A DNA stretch of 29,010 bases. Source: Treponema sp. (GTDB lineage Bacteria > Spirochaetota > Spirochaetia > Treponematales > Treponemataceae). The notes beneath the pieces are model-generated. The model did no database searches. It was not told the DNA's origin and saw nothing but the letters and a program-made list of their open reading frames with translations. Each line of letters opens with the position of its first letter. Position 1 is the first letter of the stretch. Below are positions 22,676-29,010 of the stretch, piece after piece. The stretch covers positions 1-29,010 of the forward strand of contig JALNVF010000027.1 in NCBI GenBank assembly GCA_023231445.1, read 5' to 3'. Position numbers and translations under genes: made by a program.

Positions 22676-23782
22676 TTATGCTTTTTGTGCTTCTTCTGTA
22701 CCGCTTGAAGCGTGAACCCCTCTGCATTCTTTCATCGTATACAGTAAATCAACAAGACCATTGTGATAACCGATGAAAGAACCGTCTGAAATCATCGCTT
22801 TTATTTCATCCTTAGAGGCATATTTTACGTTTTGTACTTCTTCCTGCTGTAATACGACTGCGTCAAGCGGAATATCTTTTTGAACGAGGTAATAATCGTC
22901 AAAACCGTCGGAGAAGTTTACGGTAAAATACGGTGCGTCTTCAAGCATACATGCAATGCCCAGTTCTTCACGAAGTTCGCGCTCAGCTCCCTCTCTGCTT
23001 GTTTCTCCTGCGACAACATGACCGCCGACCGTAAAATCCCATTTTCCCGGCCATCCGCGTTTGTCCTGTGCGCGCTGCTGGATGAGCATGTTTCCGTTAT
23101 GGTCGAAGATACATACATGTATGACAATATGGTAGTCGCCCGGTCTGTCCGGCGTACCGCGTATCATCGTCCGCCCGGACGGAAATCTGTTTACGTCGTA
23201 TATATCCCATTCTTCAGCGGAAAGCGGAAGCACTGTTTCATTTATATGGGGACCGGTCATTTTTTCCATCCAGATCATGTCGTACCATAAGCCGAACTTA
23301 TATCCGCACCGGGAGAATTTACCGATTGTTTTAAAACCGCAGTGCGAGTGAAAGAGGGGACTTACATTCGTAAGATATTTATCCGCGGCACGCGGAGAGA
23401 CGGCAATACACGCATACAGATTCAATATTCCCTGCTTTTTCAGCTTTTCTTCCATCAGTTTATACAGTTCTGTACCAAGCCCCTTCCCCCTGCATTCTTT
23501 CCGCAGGTAGACGGACAGTTCTGCACAGTGTGCATATGCTTTTCTGGCTTTAAATGCGGATGCGTAGGTGTATCCGTCGATCCGTCCGGAGCTGTGTACG
23601 GCGGCAATGTACGGATACGAAGTAAGCGTATTACTGATGCGGGAACGGAATTCTTCCTCAGAAGGAACGTCGTATTCAAATGAAACTGCGGTATTCAGCA
23701 CATACGGTGCGTATATTTCAAGCAGCTGCGGCGCATCTGCCGGAACGACTGTCCGGAACGTGTATTCATCTTTTTCTGTCAT
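22676..23782 (-). CDS. GNAT acetyltransferase-Nudix hydrolase fusion
   Basis: This is a 368-residue protein with two enzymatic domains. Residues 1-175 match phosphinothricin-acetyltransferase-like GNAT proteins: LEIYAPYVLNTAVSFEYDVP and the acetyl-CoA loop RKECRGKGLG (94-103). Residues about 213-350 are a Nudix domain with a complete Nudix box (254-276): Gly254, Glu260, then REL and REELGI. The Nudix part resembles the isopentenyl-diphosphate-isomerase-like hydrolases with WPGKWDFTVGGHV. I start it at 23782 (MTEKDEYTF) because a perfect TATAAT is 7 nt upstream; the longer in-frame start would place the promoter inside the gene. Substrates are unknown. It is first in the two-component operon. 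Confidence 0.85.
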   Translation of the reverse strand: MTEKDEYTFRTVVPADAPQLLEIYAPYVLNTAVSFEYDVPSEEEFRSRISNTLTSYPYIAAVHSSGRIDGYTYASAFKARKAYAHCAELSVYLRKECRGKGLGTELYKLMEEKLKKQGILNLYACIAVSPRAADKYLTNVSPLFHSHCGFKTIGKFSRCGYKFGLWYDMIWMEKMTGPHINETVLPLSAEEWDIYDVNRFPSGRTMIRGTPDRPGDYHIVIHVCIFDHNGNMLIQQRAQDKRGWPGKWDFTVGGHVVAGETSREGAERELREELGIACMLEDAPYFTVNFSDGFDDYYLVQKDIPLDAVVLQQEEVQNVKYASKDEIKAMISDGSFIGYHNGLVDLLYTMKECRGVHASSGTEEAQKA

Positions 23783-23789
23783 GGCAGTA

Positions 23790-23795
23790 ATTATA
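23790..23795 (-). promoter_or_regulatory. -10 element of the GNAT-Nudix/two-component operon, predicting a leaderless mRNA
   Basis: A perfect TATAAT on the minus strand, 7 nt before the ATG at 23782; the -35 region is poor (TTCCTG at 17 nt). No ribosome site precedes the ATG. Confidence 0.5.
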
Positions 23796-24016
23796 GCGAT
23801 TGTGTAATAAAGCAGGAACAGTTTCTGCATATACCGTATATTGATTTTCCGGTGCATATCTGATATATTCCAGCTGCCGATGTTATGTTTGTGATGACCT
23901 ACCGCTGATTCCTCCCCGGAACAGCATTACCATTGTGCCAAGGCACTATGCGTATCAGCATCAACGAGTATATCAACCAAAAAAATATTTTCTCATTCGC
24001 TTCAACGGAGGCTGTT

Positions 24017-25156
24017 ATGAACAGATACTTTAAACGGTATTTTGTCGATGCATTCGGAGGGATGGCGCTCGGATTGTTTTCCACGCTCATCATCGGGCTT
24101 ATTATCAAACAGACGGGCGGTTTCTTTCCTGCTGCCGCCAGTCTGAATATTGTCGACGGCGTATATACCTGTTCCCGCGGACATGCTGTTCTTGTGTATA
24201 CCGGACGCTTCCTGGTAAGTATCGGTCAGATGCTTACCGTCCTTACCGGCGCCGGAATTGCAGCAGGTGTTGCACATGCGCTCGGTGCGCCGAAGCTGGC
24301 AATTTACGGGAGCCTTCTTACCGGAACGGTTGGCGCTTATTCAACGAAATTTATAGCAGCAGTCACGTGTAAATCAGCTGCATTTATTGCTCAGAACGGA
24401 GCAGTCCTTATGGCGGGTCCCGGTGATCCCCTTGCTGCGTTTGCTGCAGCTCTTGTCGGAGCCGAACTGGGGCGTCTTGTGGCAGGAAAGACAAAGATCG
24501 ACATAATCATTGTTCCTGCCGTTACCGTACTTTCCGGATGCGCAGCTGCAGTTCTGCTCGGCCCTGCTCTGTCCTCTGCGTCGTTATGGCTGGGAAATTC
24601 CATTCAGAAAGCAACTGAACTTCAGCCGTTCTGGATGGGGATTGTGCTTTCCGTCGTTATGGGCATGATTCTGACGCTGCCAATAAGTTCCGCCGCGATT
24701 GCAATTATTCTGGGTATGACCGGAATTGCAGGCGGCGCGGCGACAGCAGGCTGCAGCGCACAGATGATCGGATTTGCTGTCATCAGTTTCAGGGATAACG
24801 GTTTTAACGGGTTCTTTGCACAGGGAATCGGTACCTCTATGCTGCAGATTCCGAATATCTGCAAAAATCCGTTTATCTGGATTCCTCCTACATTAGCCGC
24901 GGCAGTTACCGGTCCGATAGCGGCCTGCGTGTTTAAAATGCAGACACTTCCCGCCGGAGCGGGAATGGGAACAAGCGGACTTGTGGGACAGATTATGACG
25001 TATCAGGCTATGGCAGGAACGCAGAGTACGGCTCTTATTATTGTAAAAATGGTTGTCATCGACATTGTGCTGCCGGGATTTCTTTCATATGTGATCTATA
25101 AATTCATGCGGAATCGCGGTTTGATAAAGGACGGCGACATGAAACTTGAGGCATAA
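24017..25156 (+). CDS. PTS EIIC-like membrane protein (PfoR/PTS_EIIC_2 family)
   Basis: This is a 379-residue inner-membrane protein with about ten hydrophobic segments. The start at 24017 (MNRYFKRYFVDAFGGMALGLF) is backed by GGAGG 5 nt upstream. Family marks are DAFGGMALGLFSTLIIG, the repeated Gly-rich helices such as GAGIAAGVAHALGAP, GDPLAAFAAALVGAELG, TLPISSAAIAIILG and the terminal AGAGMGTSGLVGQIM. These proteins are grouped with PTS EIIC transporters but usually lack EIIA/EIIB partners, as here, and the substrate is unknown. No clear promoter was found in the 23858-24016 gap. Confidence 0.85.
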   Translation: MNRYFKRYFVDAFGGMALGLFSTLIIGLIIKQTGGFFPAAASLNIVDGVYTCSRGHAVLVYTGRFLVSIGQMLTVLTGAGIAAGVAHALGAPKLAIYGSLLTGTVGAYSTKFIAAVTCKSAAFIAQNGAVLMAGPGDPLAAFAAALVGAELGRLVAGKTKIDIIIVPAVTVLSGCAAAVLLGPALSSASLWLGNSIQKATELQPFWMGIVLSVVMGMILTLPISSAAIAIILGMTGIAGGAATAGCSAQMIGFAVISFRDNGFNGFFAQGIGTSMLQIPNICKNPFIWIPPTLAAAVTGPIAACVFKMQTLPAGAGMGTSGLVGQIMTYQAMAGTQSTALIIVKMVVIDIVLPGFLSYVIYKFMRNRGLIKDGDMKLEA

Positions 25157-25164
25157 AAAAACAA

Positions 25165-25193
25165 TTCTCAAATAATACATTCCGTGGTAGAAT
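25165..25193 (+). promoter_or_regulatory. Promoter of nhaC, overlapping the left arm of the upstream terminator
   Basis: TTCTCA (25165-25170), 17-nt spacer and TAGAAT (25188-25193) with an extended -10 TGG. The predicted start near 25200 lies in the hairpin loop, so mRNA from this promoter lacks the left arm. Confidence 0.6.
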
Positions 25194-25230
25194 ATACCAT
25201 TCAATTGTTTTACCACGGAGGCTTTTTTTT
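25181..25230 (+). terminator. Terminator of the EIIC-like gene; right arm holds the nhaC ribosome site
   Basis: TCCGTGGTA (25181-25189) pairs with TACCACGGA (25211-25219); five more inner pairs (two of them G-U) extend the stem to about 14 bp. It is followed by GGC and eight T residues. The nhaC Shine-Dalgarno GGAGG (25217-25221) overlaps the right arm. Confidence 0.8.
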
Positions 25231-25233
25231 AAA

Positions 25234-26847
25234 ATGACTAGTTTCGGAATATGGGGGATTATTCCTCCGCTTCTGACGATTATCCTTGCTTTTGTTACAA
25301 AGGACGTCATCGTATCGTTGTTTCTGGGAATCCTTTCCGGAACGCTTATTGTTGCAGGCGGTAATCCTGTCCTGGCTGTTATGAACCTGACGGATGCGCT
25401 TGCCCGTTCTCTTGCGGATGGCTGGAACATCCGCATTTTTCTTTTCTGCGGGCTCCTTGGCGGTCTTGTAGGCATGCTTTCAAGAACGGGTGCCGCAGGT
25501 GCCTTCGGACGGTGGGCGTCGTCAAAACTTAAGACAGGAAAAGGTTCGCAGATGATGTCGTTTATTTTCGGCATTATTATTTTTATAGACGACTACTTCA
25601 ATTCTCTTACCGTCGGAACAATTATGCGTCCTATCTGTGATAAAACAAAAGTTTCCCGGGCAAAACTTGCATATATTCTTGATTCAACGGCTGCTCCTGT
25701 GTGTATTATTGCTCCGATTTCAAGCTGGGTTGTTACGGTTATGTCGATTGTAAAAGGATCTGAGGGCTTTGATGCTATGGGGATGACACCGTTTGAATTT
25801 TTTATCCGTTCAATTCCTTATAATCTGTATGCACTTGGTACGCTTATCCTTGTTTTTACCCTTATTATGACCGGACGCGACTTTGGGCCGATGAAAAAGT
25901 CAGAAGAACTTGCAAAAACCGGAAAACTTTACAACGAGCAGAAATACGGCCCTGTTGCAGGGGAAGTGGAAGACAACATGAACGAAAAAGCAAAACCTGT
26001 TGACATGCTTTTTCCGATTCTGTTTCTTATTGCCGCCGCGCTTATTTTTTTCCCGGTAACAACGTGGAAAAATGCCGTAGACGGTAAAACAATTACCTCA
26101 TTCTCTCAGGCGGTACATTCAATCGGTCTCGGCGACGCGTTCAAAGATACGGACGCTTCAGTTGCTCTTTTTTATGCAATTATTTTCACCATTGTTGCGA
26201 CGTACATTTATTATATTGCCAGAGGTCTTCTGAAACTGAGTACCGCAGGTGAGGCGCTCCGCGACGGAATAAAATCCATGATACCGGCGCTTATCATTCT
26301 CGCTATGGCCTGGACAATCGGCGGTATTATTAAATCTGCACCTGCCGACGGCGGACTGGGGCTTGGTACGTACCTTTCCGGACTCGTCGTAAAGGGGAAT
26401 TTCCCGCTTATGTTTATCCCTGCAATCGTATTTGCACTTTCGGCCCTTATTTCTTTTGCAACAGGTACAAGCTGGGGTACGTTCGGCATTATGATTCCTC
26501 TTGTTATGCCGATTGCCGTCGGCCTTGCGCAGGCGAAAGGGTTTGATCAGGGAGCACTCGTAAATATTTCCATGATTTGCACAGCCGGCGTTGTCGGCGG
26601 AGCTGTCTTCGGTGATCATGCATCTCCTATTTCCGATACGACGATTTTATCGTCCACCGGTGCCAGCTGTCCTCATCTTGAACATGTGGCAACTCAGATG
26701 CCGTATGCTGTTTTTGTTGCGGTCTGTTCTCTTGCAGGTTTTGTCGCAGGAGGCCTGTCTATGAATATGATTACGGCGTGGATTGCCTTTCTGGCGGTTC
26801 TTGTTTTAGGACTTATATTTCTGCCAAAAACGGTAAAGACTGAATAA
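25234..26847 (+). CDS. nhaC: Na+/H+ antiporter, NhaC family
   Basis: This is a 537-residue inner-membrane antiporter exchanging Na+ for H+. At least eleven hydrophobic segments are present. Characteristic sequences are FIDDYFNSLTVGT (about 123-135), LDSTAAPVCIIAPISSW, FATGTSWGTFG and the NhaC-type GDHASPISDTTILSS followed by HLEHVATQMPYA. A hydrophilic loop at about 212-255 is charged and contains the CPHLEH-type region only later in the chain. The likely role is Na+ homeostasis, complementing Na+ symport by PutP. The start at 25234 follows GGAGG by 12 nt, a long spacing with an intervening T run. Confidence 0.92.
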   Translation: MTSFGIWGIIPPLLTIILAFVTKDVIVSLFLGILSGTLIVAGGNPVLAVMNLTDALARSLADGWNIRIFLFCGLLGGLVGMLSRTGAAGAFGRWASSKLKTGKGSQMMSFIFGIIIFIDDYFNSLTVGTIMRPICDKTKVSRAKLAYILDSTAAPVCIIAPISSWVVTVMSIVKGSEGFDAMGMTPFEFFIRSIPYNLYALGTLILVFTLIMTGRDFGPMKKSEELAKTGKLYNEQKYGPVAGEVEDNMNEKAKPVDMLFPILFLIAAALIFFPVTTWKNAVDGKTITSFSQAVHSIGLGDAFKDTDASVALFYAIIFTIVATYIYYIARGLLKLSTAGEALRDGIKSMIPALIILAMAWTIGGIIKSAPADGGLGLGTYLSGLVVKGNFPLMFIPAIVFALSALISFATGTSWGTFGIMIPLVMPIAVGLAQAKGFDQGALVNISMICTAGVVGGAVFGDHASPISDTTILSSTGASCPHLEHVATQMPYAVFVAVCSLAGFVAGGLSMNMITAWIAFLAVLVLGLIFLPKTVKTE

Positions 26848-26879
26848 TTCAAAGAAATTTAAATCTGTACCATCAGACA

Positions 26880-26922
26880 AAGTATGCCCCGCGGCGTTTC
26901 CCCGGGACATACTTGTTTATTT
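26880..26922. terminator. Terminator between nhaC and the guanylyltransferase gene
   Basis: An interrupted hairpin with AAGTATG (26880-26886) against CATACTT (26908-26914) and CCCG/CGGG inside, followed by TGTTTATTTT. It mainly serves nhaC; on the minus strand the T tract is weak. Confidence 0.6.
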
Positions 26923-27966
26923 TAAAAAACTTTCCGCTGCTTTTTTTACTTCCTGTACATACTGTTTGTCTGCTATGAGCAGGCCGTCTTTAGATTCAAT
27001 GATAATACAGTTTTTTATACCCAGCAGCGCTACAGGTTTGCCACTTTCTGTATGAATCATATTGTCCGAAGAATCCTTCAGAAATGCCATATTGTTCGTG
27101 ACATTGTCATGATCGTCTTTCTGTGAGAGCTCCCAGACCATATCCCAGGATCCGACGTCACTCCATCCTGCATTCAGAGGAATGACAACCGCATTTTTTG
27201 TATGTTCCATAACAGCGTAGTCGATTGAATTTCCCTTAATACTTTCAAAGCTTCCTTTATCAAGCCTGATGAATTCGTCCGTCCTTACTGCCTTCGTGTA
27301 TGCATTTTTTACGCCGGCCAGCATTTCCGGTTCCATAATCTGCATTTCGTTCAGCAGCAGTTCCGCCGGAATTGCAAACATTCCGCTGTTCCAGAAATAG
27401 TTCTTTGCTGAAACATACCGTTCCGCCGTAGCAGCGTCCGGTTTTTCTCTGAACGCCTTTACACTGAGTATACCGGGAGTACCACCGGCAGCAGTTTCAA
27501 TGTAGCCGTATCCGGTTTCAGGCCGTGTCGGTACTATGCCGAACAGCGCATATTTTCCGTCTGAAGCCGCGTCACGCGCGGCAGCAACCGCTTTCTGGAA
27601 TGCAGGGACGTCGAGTATTGTATGGTCAGACGCAAGAACGAGCATAAGCCCGTCTTTTTCGTTTTCTCTGCAGTACAGTGCAGCTGCAGCGATTGCTGGT
27701 GCGGTATTTCTTCCGATTGGTTCAAGCATTACGGGGCGGTTCAGCCTGTGTATTGCTTTCAGCTGGGAACGGGCAAGCTGAATGTGGTTTTCATTACAGA
27801 TTACAAGCGGCGGAGACATAAAATCAAGCCCGTCCAGCCTTGTTATAGTCTGCTGTATCATGGTACGGTCGGGATTCATAAGCGGGAGAAATTGTTTTGG
27901 TACGTCCGGAGTGGAAAGCGGCCAGAGACGTGTACCGGAGCCGCCGGATAGAATGACAGGAAGCAT
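26917..27966 (-). CDS. manC: Mannose-1-phosphate guanylyltransferase, short form
   Basis: This is a 349-residue cytoplasmic enzyme making GDP-mannose from mannose-1-phosphate and GTP. The N-terminal VILSGGSGTRLWPLS (4-18) with PKQFLPL is the nucleotide-binding signature, and FREKPD is the conserved sugar-nucleotide motif. Later FWNSGMF, SIDYAVMEHT and VGSWDMVWEL fit the family. It lacks the C-terminal phosphomannose-isomerase domain of the long ManC proteins, so it is a one-function form. It supplies GDP-mannose for glycans, matching the adjacent WecA-like gene. The start is backed by GGAGG 10 nt upstream; its leader holds a 14-bp hairpin. Confidence 0.88.
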   Translation of the reverse strand: MLPVILSGGSGTRLWPLSTPDVPKQFLPLMNPDRTMIQQTITRLDGLDFMSPPLVICNENHIQLARSQLKAIHRLNRPVMLEPIGRNTAPAIAAAALYCRENEKDGLMLVLASDHTILDVPAFQKAVAAARDAASDGKYALFGIVPTRPETGYGYIETAAGGTPGILSVKAFREKPDAATAERYVSAKNYFWNSGMFAIPAELLLNEMQIMEPEMLAGVKNAYTKAVRTDEFIRLDKGSFESIKGNSIDYAVMEHTKNAVVIPLNAGWSDVGSWDMVWELSQKDDHDNVTNNMAFLKDSSDNMIHTESGKPVALLGIKNCIIIESKDGLLIADKQYVQEVKKAAESFLK

Positions 27967-27992
27967 GGATAATGATCCTCCAACTGAATACA

Positions 27993-28044
27993 GGTATCTC
28001 TAAAAACTTCACTTTTTAGAGATACCCTATAATAATAGGATATC
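27993..28044 (-). promoter_or_regulatory. Structured leader of the guanylyltransferase gene with two mutually exclusive hairpins
   Basis: Hairpin A: GGTATCTCTAAAAA pairs perfectly with TTTTTAGAGATACC over 14 bp (arms 27993-28006 and 28013-28026, 6-nt loop). Hairpin B: a 10-bp stem with one mismatch (arms 28021-28030 and 28035-28044) shares 28021-28026 with A, so both cannot form at once. A candidate promoter upstream (TGGACA at 28073-28068, TATAAA at 28052-28047, minus strand, 15-nt spacer) would place both in the mRNA leader. Confidence 0.5.
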
Positions 28045-28147
28045 AGTTTATACCCGACGGCTGTATTTGTCCACTCACCCGTTTTATCTAAAGTTTCCCG
28101 GGTATTTCTGCATAAAATCTGATATTAATTTTAGATTAAGCGGCAGA

Positions 28148-28176
28148 TTGAAAAAAAAGTAATAACTGCATATAAT
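28148..28176 (+). promoter_or_regulatory. Strong promoter of the wecA-like gene, predicting a near-leaderless mRNA
   Basis: TTGAAA (28148-28153), 17-nt spacer and a perfect TATAAT (28171-28176). The ATG at 28186 begins 9 nt after the -10, giving an expected leader of about 2-3 nt with no ribosome site. Confidence 0.8.
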
Positions 28177-28185
28177 CAATATAAT

Positions 28186-29010
28186 ATGTGGTTATCGATT
28201 GCCATTTCGTTTCTGATCAGTGTTTCTCTAATTCCTCTGATTATAAAAATATGTAATCATTATAAATTATATGATTCAGTGAATGCACGAAAAATTCATT
28301 CAGGGAACATACCCCGCCTCGGGGGAGTGGGAATAGTAATTGCCTTTTTTATCAGTGCCGGTGTTTATTCATTTTTGTGGAAAGGAATTCCGATAGGACG
28401 GATACTCCCTCTGTATATAGCAGGTCTGCTTATTTTTGGATTCGGGTTTATTGACGATATTTTTGATATGCCTGCGAGACTTAAATTTCTGGTACAGCTC
28501 ACCGCTTCCTGCATCGTTGTTTTCAGCGGATTCAGATTTCAGCAGATTTTCCATTATGTACTTCCAGTCTGGATAAGCATACCCCTGTCGGTCTGCTGGA
28601 TGCTCGGCATTATCAACGCGTATAATCTTATCGACGGCCTCGACGGCTTATGCGGAGGATTATCATTTCTTACAATTACGACACTTGGTATAATATTTTA
28701 TATGTTGGCGGATTCTTCTGCATCCCTGTGCTTTTTTATGGCGGCTGCTATTCTGGGATTTCTTGTTTATAACTGGCCGCCGGCAAAAATATTCATGGGC
28801 GACAACGGCAGTCAGTACATGGGATTCATGATTGCGGCTGTTCCTTTGTATTATTCAACAGATAACTTTGAATACAATAAATTTCTCATCATGCTTGTAC
28901 TTGTATCCATCCCTATGATGGATACGATTGCGGCTATATGGCGCCGTTTACGCGATCACCGTCCGATTATGAGCGCAGACCGTGCACATCTGCATCATAA
29001 ACTGCTTAAT
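28186..29010 (+). CDS. WecA/TagO-type polyprenyl-phosphate GlcNAc-1-phosphate transferase (3' truncated by window)
   Basis: The first 275 residues are present; the gene continues past the window. This is an MraY/WecA-family inner-membrane enzyme that moves a sugar-1-phosphate from a UDP-sugar to polyprenyl phosphate, the first step of surface polysaccharide synthesis. Family motifs are in order: NARKIHSGNIPRLGG near residues 33-47, FIDDIFDMPARLKF with the Asp-Asp pair, NAYNLIDGLDGL, FMGDNGSQYMGF, and the cytoplasmic HLHHKLL (His-rich loop) at the visible end. FMGDNGS differs from the more common FMGDAGS. About ten hydrophobic helices are expected for the full protein. The exact sugar cannot be told from sequence. 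Confidence 0.88.
   Translation, partial: MWLSIAISFLISVSLIPLIIKICNHYKLYDSVNARKIHSGNIPRLGGVGIVIAFFISAGVYSFLWKGIPIGRILPLYIAGLLIFGFGFIDDIFDMPARLKFLVQLTASCIVVFSGFRFQQIFHYVLPVWISIPLSVCWMLGIINAYNLIDGLDGLCGGLSFLTITTLGIIFYMLADSSASLCFFMAAAILGFLVYNWPPAKIFMGDNGSQYMGFMIAAVPLYYSTDNFEYNKFLIMLVLVSIPMMDTIAAIWRRLRDHRPIMSADRAHLHHKLLN

Noticed and set aside
1..29010. CRISPR arrays, insertion sequences, phage genes or defence islands
   Set aside because: No spaced repeats, transposase, integrase or effector genes were found on either strand.

Overview
The window looks like a chromosomal stretch from an anaerobic, fermentative, double-membraned bacterium, most likely a Treponema-like spirochaete. This is an inference from content: pyruvate:ferredoxin oxidoreductase beside the [FeFe]-hydrogenase maturase HydE, FecR-domain and outer-membrane-barrel-like proteins, several lipoproteins, an NhaC antiporter, and moderate GC. 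There are no IS elements, integrases, phage genes or CRISPR arrays. I count 23 protein genes (two cut by the window ends) and one tRNA.

Layout. 1-520: 3' end of nifJ with a terminator. 591-3090: envelope operon (secreted repeat protein, barrel-like protein, FecR protein). 3147-4262: hydE on the minus strand. 4389-4608: tRNA-Cys with its promoter and two stacked terminators. 4627-7278: trxB and a secreted GH3 enzyme. 7298-15031: a minus-strand block read as modF-like ABC ATPase and GH18 protein, then UPF0210 protein and GNAT, then putP, then ltaE. 15032-15501: noncoding, with a LacI-like remnant, a minus-strand terminator and a structured leader. 15502-19209: a TrpXYZ-type ABC importer split by an inverted DUF3298 lipoprotein gene. 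19227-19623: a small lipoprotein behind phased 11-bp direct repeats. 19682-23795: minus-strand operon of GNAT-Nudix fusion, YD-repeat-like exported protein, response regulator and histidine kinase. 24017-26847: a PTS EIIC-like membrane protein and NhaC. 26917-27966: mannose-1-phosphate guanylyltransferase. 28148-end: a WecA/TagO-type transferase, cut by the window end.

How genes fit together. NifJ and HydE point to pyruvate oxidation linked through ferredoxin to hydrogen production. PutP, the Trp-type importer, threonine aldolase and NhaC point to amino-acid uptake and use with Na+ cycling. The guanylyltransferase and the WecA-like enzyme point to surface glycan synthesis. The two-component system converges on the small lipoprotein gene, whose promoter carries repeats of the kind bound by OmpR/PhoB-type regulators.

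I do not see an obvious new multi-gene system. The most original signals are regulatory: (i) five genes (trxB, ltaE, modF-like, GNAT-Nudix, wecA-like) whose -10 boxes lie only 6-11 nt before the ATG with no Shine-Dalgarno, predicting leaderless mRNAs; (ii) the phased 11-bp repeats at 19227-19270; (iii) a terminator whose left arm overlaps the nhaC promoter; (iv) two mutually exclusive hairpins in the leader of the guanylyltransferase gene.
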